Assembly: GCF_900604285.1 (NCBI RefSeq)
Contig: NZ_UWNY01000001.1
Span: 868,001-932,000, forward strand
Source: Varibaculum vaginae
Lineage (GTDB): Bacteria; Actinomycetota; Actinomycetes; Actinomycetales; Actinomycetaceae
Reading direction: 5' to 3'
DNA: 64,000 nt
Shown: positions 59,862 through 64,000 of the stretch, piece by piece
How the letters are laid out: every line of letters starts with the position of its first letter
How positions within the stretch are numbered: the first letter of the stretch is position 1
Program-made: the position numbers and the translations under genes
The notes under the pieces: model-generated
Told to the model about the DNA's origin: nothing
Databases searched by the model: none
What the model saw: only the letters and a program-made list of their open reading frames with translations

Positions 59862-62219
59862 ATGATGGACGATCCAGAAGTGATTGCCTCCGAGGCAATC
59901 ATCGATAACGGTCGTTTCGGACAGCGCACAGTGCGTTTCGAAACTGGCCTACTCGCCCAACAGGCTGCCGGCAGTGCGCTGGCTTACCTGGATGATGAAA
60001 CCACGGTTTTATCCGCCACTACGGTTGGGAAAAACCCGCGTGACCAGTTTGATTTCTTCCCGCTGACTGTTGATGTGGAAGAACGCCAATACGCTGCCGG
60101 ACGCATCCCCGGAAACTTCTTCCGGCGGGAAGGACGTCCCGGTACCGAGGCGATTCTAGCTGCGCGTCAAATCGACCGCCCGCTGCGTCCCTCCTTCGTG
60201 AAAGGGCTGCGCAACGAAGTACAGGTGGTAGCCACCGTACTGACCGTGCACCCCGACGACGCCTACGATGTGCTGGCCATTAACGCGGCCAGCATGTCCA
60301 CCCAGATTTCCGGTCTGCCCTTCTCGGGGCCGATCGGTGGTACCCGCATTTCTCTGATCGACGGACAGTGGGTAGCATTCCCGCGTTACAGCGAGATAGA
60401 ACGCTCCACCTTCAATATGGTGGTTGCTGGTCGGGTTATCCAGACCGCTGACGGTGGCGAAGACGTCGCCATTATGATGGTCGAGGCCGGCGGTGGTGAA
60501 GGTACCTGGGATCTGATCCAGCAGGGACAGACCGCACCTACCGAAGATGTAGTAGCTGCCGGTCTCGAGGCCGCCAAGCCTTTCATCAAGGAACTATGCC
60601 GTGCCCAAGCACAGGTAGCTGCCAAGTGTCAGAAGGAAACCCTGGAATTCCCGCTGTTTAAAGACTTCGAGGATGAACACTGGGATGCCGTGGCCGAAAA
60701 CTGCCGCGAACAGCTCGACCAGGCCGTACAGATCGCCGAAAAACTTGAGCGGCAAGACCGGGTTGATGAAATTAAAGACCAAATGCTCGCCGATCTGGAA
60801 GAGCATTTCCCCGAAGGCGAGAAAGAGCTCAAAGCGGCCTTCCGTGCCCTCGAAAAAGAGCTAATCCGTACCCGCACCCTGAACGAGGGCGTGCGGATGG
60901 ATGGACGTAAACCGAACCAGATTCGCTCGCTATATGCGCGCGCCGGAGTGCTACCCCGCCTGCATGGATCGGCTATTTTCCGTCGCGGTGAAACTCAGGT
61001 GCTGGGGGTAACTACCCTGAATATGCTGCGTATGGAGCAACAGTTGGACAACCTGGGGCCGGATACTCGCAAGCGCTATATGCACCAGTACAACTTCCCG
61101 CCCTATTGCACCGGTGAAACCGGGCGTGTAGGCAGCCCCAAGCGACGGGAAATCGGACATGGCCACCTCGCGGAAATGGCACTAGAGCCGGTACTTCCTT
61201 CCCGGGAAGAGTTCCCCTACGCTATCCGCCAGGTATCGGAAGTTATGGGCTCGAACGGATCGTCTTCCATGGGATCAGCCTGCGCCTCTACGATTTCGCT
61301 GCTGAACGCGGGTGTGCCGTTAAAGGCACCGGTCGCCGGGATTGCTATGGGTCTAATGAGCGAGCCGAACGAGGACGGAACCACCAAGTACATGACCCTC
61401 ACCGATATTTTGGGAGCCGAGGACGGCTTTGGAGATATGGACTTTAAGGTCACCGGTACTCGGGACTTCATCACCGCCTTGCAGCTGGACACTAAACTAG
61501 ATGGTATTCCCTCTGATGTGCTGAAAGGTGCACTGGCGCAGGCGAAGGAAGCTCGCCTAGAGATCTTGAATCTGATCGAACAGGCAATTCCAGAACCGGA
61601 TGAAATGAGCCCCTATGCTCCGCGTATCATCACCGTACAGGTGCCGGTAGACAAGATTGGCGAGGTCATCGGCCCCAAGGGCAAGATGATTAACCAGATT
61701 CAAGAGGACACCGGAGCCGAGGTTGTGATTGAGGACGACGGTACTGTCTATATTTCCTCCGCTGACGCCGAATCTGCCGAAGCCGCCCGGGCAGCAGTTA
61801 ATGCGATCGCTAACCCGCAAATGCCTGAGGTAGGGGAGCGTTTCGTAGGAACCGTGGTGAAGACCACCTCCTTCGGGGCGTTTATTTCCCTGACCCCCGG
61901 TAAGGACGGGCTACTGCACATATCGCAGATCCGCCGTCTGGTAGGCGGTAAGCGCATCAACCAGGTTGAGGACGTACTAAACGTCGGCGATCAGGTGCAG
62001 GTAGAGATCGAAGAGATCGACGAGCGGGGTAAGCTGTCGCTGGGAGCGGTACTCAGCGAAGAGCAAGCAGCCGAGCTAGCTGAAAATGAGGCCAAGCAGG
62101 AATCTCGCCGTCCCGAGGAAGAAGAGCGCCCGCGTCGCTCCCGTAACCGTACTCGCCGTCACCGCAATAATCGCCGTGACAGTCGTCGCGATGAAGAAGT
62201 AACTGACGATGGCGAATAA
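59862..62219 (+). CDS. pnp: Polynucleotide phosphorylase
   Basis: A 785-residue 3'-5' exoribonuclease of normal actinobacterial length. Two RNase PH domains flank an alpha-helical domain: [20 protein letters not shown] and [20 protein letters not shown] in the first, [12 protein letters not shown] and [19 protein letters not shown] in the catalytic second. KH ([20 protein letters not shown]) and S1 ([20 protein letters not shown]) domains follow, with a charged Arg-rich tail ([19 protein letters not shown]). ATG 59862 lies 13 bases after AAGGAG, longer than usual. It degrades mRNA and probably joins RhlE-type helicases. Confidence 0.96.
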   Translation: MMDDPEVIASEAIIDNGRFGQRTVRFETGLLAQQAAGSALAYLDDETTVLSATTVGKNPRDQFDFFPLTVDVEERQYAAGRIPGNFFRREGRPGTEAILAARQIDRPLRPSFVKGLRNEVQVVATVLTVHPDDAYDVLAINAASMSTQISGLPFSGPIGGTRISLIDGQWVAFPRYSEIERSTFNMVVAGRVIQTADGGEDVAIMMVEAGGGEGTWDLIQQGQTAPTEDVVAAGLEAAKPFIKELCRAQAQVAAKCQKETLEFPLFKDFEDEHWDAVAENCREQLDQAVQIAEKLERQDRVDEIKDQMLADLEEHFPEGEKELKAAFRALEKELIRTRTLNEGVRMDGRKPNQIRSLYARAGVLPRLHGSAIFRRGETQVLGVTTLNMLRMEQQLDNLGPDTRKRYMHQYNFPPYCTGETGRVGSPKRREIGHGHLAEMALEPVLPSREEFPYAIRQVSEVMGSNGSSSMGSACASTISLLNAGVPLKAPVAGIAMGLMSEPNEDGTTKYMTLTDILGAEDGFGDMDFKVTGTRDFITALQLDTKLDGIPSDVLKGALAQAKEARLEILNLIEQAIPEPDEMSPYAPRIITVQVPVDKIGEVIGPKGKMINQIQEDTGAEVVIEDDGTVYISSADAESAEAARAAVNAIANPQMPEVGERFVGTVVKTTSFGAFISLTPGKDGLLHISQIRRLVGGKRINQVEDVLNVGDQVQVEIEEIDERGKLSLGAVLSEEQAAELAENEAKQESRRPEEEERPRRSRNRTRRHRNNRRDSRRDEEVTDDGE

Positions 62220-62234
62220 ACGCTAAGAAAAGTT

Positions 62235-62275
62235 GGCGAGGGCGAGATATTCTCGCCCTCGCCTGCTTTTGTTTT
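62235..62275 (+). terminator. Intrinsic terminator of pnp
   Basis: GGCGAGGGCGAGA (62235-62247) and its exact complement (62251-62263) form a 13-bp stem with a three-base loop, followed by TGCTTTTGTTTT. It begins 16 bases after the pnp stop. Confidence 0.85.
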
Positions 62276-62291
62276 CAGAAAGTCAATAACA

Positions 62292-62765
62292 ATGCGCAGA
62301 TTCTTAGACTTGGTGGTAGCGGGGGTGGGGCTCTTTTCCTGTCTGTTCTTCGCCCTCGCCCTAGTGGCAGTTTCCGTGGGTAGTGAGGCGGGGCTATTAC
62401 AGGTAATCACCATGTTTTTGGCGTGTATGTTTGCAGCGGTAGCATGCATGTTTCTGTTCCTGTTTGCCGGTCTGCGGCTGGCCCTTAAACTAGCTGCTCG
62501 CCGTTTTTGGGGGAGAGTTTTGCTAGCGGTACTGATAGTTACCATAGCCACCCTGATCTACGCGTTTGTTAGCGGAAGTGCCCAGGCTCAGCTAATAAGT
62601 CTGGCAATGGGGATTTTCAGTGCGCTCACTTTGGCGGAGTTTGGTTGTGCCTTCACGATAATCCCCGCTAGTGGCCGGGATTCATTGAAAAAACAGGTTA
62701 AGGACGAAAGCGGGGGCGATGTGAATCCCGCGAATTCGCAGCGAATTAACGCTAAACATAAATAG
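62292..62765 (+). CDS. Small membrane protein, unknown function
   Basis: A 157-residue protein with four predicted helices: LDLVVAGVGLFSCLFFALAL, VITMFLACMFAAVACMFLFL, VLLAVLIVTIATLIYAFVSG and LISLAMGIFSALTLAEFGCA. A short polar tail follows. I do not recognise the family. ATG 62292 has only a weak AAAG upstream. Its stop overlaps the ribosome site of the M16 peptidase gene, so the two are co-translated. Confidence 0.65.
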   Translation: MRRFLDLVVAGVGLFSCLFFALALVAVSVGSEAGLLQVITMFLACMFAAVACMFLFLFAGLRLALKLAARRFWGRVLLAVLIVTIATLIYAFVSGSAQAQLISLAMGIFSALTLAEFGCAFTIIPASGRDSLKKQVKDESGGDVNPANSQRINAKHK

Positions 62766-62773
62766 GGGATAAA

Positions 62774-64000
62774 TTGCCGGATAAAAACTATTATGAATTG
62801 CCGCTTTCGGCTCAGGCACTGCGCTTAAGCATTAGGGAAGGAGAAACCCTGATCGAGCGTTCGGTACTTCCAGGTGGTATTCGCCTGATAACCCAACAGG
62901 TTCCTGCCTCGCCCTCGGTAGTGCTCGGATTCTGGATACCGGCAGGTTCGCGCGATGAAGGACCGGATCATTTGGGATCTACCCACTACCTCGAACACTT
63001 GCTATTTAAAGGATCGGCCACTCGTGATGCCCGGGAAATTTCGCGTGCATTCGATGCAGTGGGCGGGGAATTAAACGCTGCCACTGCCAAAGAATCAACT
63101 CACTATTACTGCCGGGTGCTTTCTCGTGATTTACCGATGGCGGTGGAAGTGCTCACCGAAATGTTGGTGCGCCCTACGCTCGCGCCTGCAGATTTCGAAC
63201 TAGAACGCGCGGTTATCCTGGACGAGCTAGCCATGTCCCAAGATGATCCCCAGGATGTAGGTTACGAAAAGTTCTTAGGGGAACTGTTTCCCACCTCCCC
63301 TTTGGGGTTGCCGGTAGGAGGCACAGCGCAAACCGTGGCAGCTACCCCCTTAGAGGCTGTAAAAGCCCATCATCAACGCTGGTACCAGCCCCGCCACCTG
63401 GTGGTTGCAGCCGCCGGCGATATTAATCATGATTACCTGACACAGCTAATCCTTGACGCTGCGCAGAAAAATGGATGGGAACTGCCAGTACAAACTGATC
63501 CGGAAGTTCCCCAGCGTATCCAGCCAGATCCTGCCGTTCCCGCTAGCTGTACGGTAGAAAAACCGGTGGAACAGGGGCAAATTTTTATGGGAACCCGTTC
63601 CCTGCCTGCTAACCACCCTCAGCGTGATACGTTAAGTTTGCTGCTCACGGTACTTTCTGGGGGAATGTCCTCCCGGCTTTTCCAAGAAATCCGGGAAAAG
63701 CGGGGACTAGCCTACTCCACCTATGCCTTTGACTGCGCCTATAGCGATAGTGGAGCATTTGGCCTCTATGCCGGGTGTGCCCCCGGCAACTTGGAGCAAG
63801 TTGGGCAGTTACTGGCGGAAGAAATCGCTAAACTCTCCGAGCATCCCGTTGGGGAAATAGAGCTGTCTGAAGCCCTAGGGCAGCTCAGCGGGGGAGTGCT
63901 ATTAGGAATGGACGATAACCGTGCCCGGATGGCCCGCTTGGGGCGATCAGAAGTAAATGGCGGTCGTCTGCGCACTATCGAGCAGATGAATGCGGCTTTG
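62774..64000 (+). CDS. M16 family zinc metallopeptidase (N-terminal part)
   Basis: The gene runs off the right edge; 409 codons are visible. It begins PDKNYYELPLSAQALRLSIR and has the inverted zinc motif HYLEH (HxxEH) in LGSTHYLEHLLFKGSATRDA, with the distal Glu in ERAVILDELAMSQDD. The second-domain motif RGLAYSTYAF follows. It belongs to the pepR/PqqL-like processing proteases that follow pnp in mycobacteria. TTG 62774 is taken as start because AGGGGA lies five bases upstream and overlaps the previous stop. Nothing upstream in frame offers a better start. Confidence 0.92.
   Translation, partial: MPDKNYYELPLSAQALRLSIREGETLIERSVLPGGIRLITQQVPASPSVVLGFWIPAGSRDEGPDHLGSTHYLEHLLFKGSATRDAREISRAFDAVGGELNAATAKESTHYYCRVLSRDLPMAVEVLTEMLVRPTLAPADFELERAVILDELAMSQDDPQDVGYEKFLGELFPTSPLGLPVGGTAQTVAATPLEAVKAHHQRWYQPRHLVVAAAGDINHDYLTQLILDAAQKNGWELPVQTDPEVPQRIQPDPAVPASCTVEKPVEQGQIFMGTRSLPANHPQRDTLSLLLTVLSGGMSSRLFQEIREKRGLAYSTYAFDCAYSDSGAFGLYAGCAPGNLEQVGQLLAEEIAKLSEHPVGEIELSEALGQLSGGVLLGMDDNRARMARLGRSEVNGGRLRTIEQMNAAL

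Noticed and set aside
1-64000. CRISPR arrays, insertion sequences, prophage or rRNA operons
   Set aside because: No regularly spaced repeats, transposase, integrase, phage structural genes or rRNA were seen on either strand.

Overview
The window looks like chromosome from a moderate-GC member of the Actinomycetota, most likely the family Actinomycetaceae (Varibaculum or Mobiluncus relatives come to mind; this is inference, not a database match). Support comes from an AdnA/AdnB-type helicase-nuclease pair, DUF3107 and DUF2505 proteins, a PdtaS-type histidine kinase, a DUF348/G5 cell-wall lytic protein, many GTG/TTG starts, and at least eleven genes whose -10 box sits 6 or 7 bases before the start codon, as in leaderless actinobacterial transcripts. 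There are no phage genes, insertion sequences or CRISPR arrays.

Layout. 1-10.3 kb: 5' end of a GH13 glucosidase, then an rhlE-type helicase, a ferritin-like protein, DUF3107 and adnA-adnB, an order I recall from Mycobacterium. 10.3-27.5 kb is accessory: a phosphotransferase-fold protein with a damaged active site, a small secreted protein under a CRP/GlxR-like site, a sugar transporter, two bacterial-PH membrane proteins, three Pip/YhgE exporter-like proteins around a 580-base gap full of inverted repeats, thyA-folA, an EcsC protein and DUF2505. 27.6-39.8 kb: pdtaS, tatD, an rpf-like gene, rsmA fused to ispE, an ABC-F ATPase, a MarR regulator, tRNA-Gln, a shortened glmU, prs, rplY and pth. 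39.8-48.4 kb: a lipoprotein, then rimP-nusA-infB-rbfA-truB-ribF, with ylxR missing and a 52-residue Cys-Gly protein inserted before ribF. 48.5-59.2 kb: an accessory block splits ribF from rpsO. It holds an AspT-type transporter, a TetR regulator divergent from a 1525-residue activase/dehydratase-like fusion, a membrane protein and an OatA-like O-acyltransferase. 59.4-64 kb: rpsO, pnp, a small membrane protein and the start of an M16 peptidase.

How it fits together. AdnAB, RhlE, folA/thyA and prs serve DNA, RNA and nucleotide metabolism. rimP to pnp is a translation and RNA-turnover block. glmU, ispE, the Rpf-like enzyme and the O-acyltransferase feed or remodel the envelope. The most unusual points are the GlmU without an acetyltransferase domain, the RsmA-IspE fusion, the Cys-Gly micro-protein coupled to ribF, the perfect 26-bp operator in front of a Pip/YhgE gene, the nested inverted repeats at 21.7-22.2 kb, and the consistent leaderless promoter spacing.
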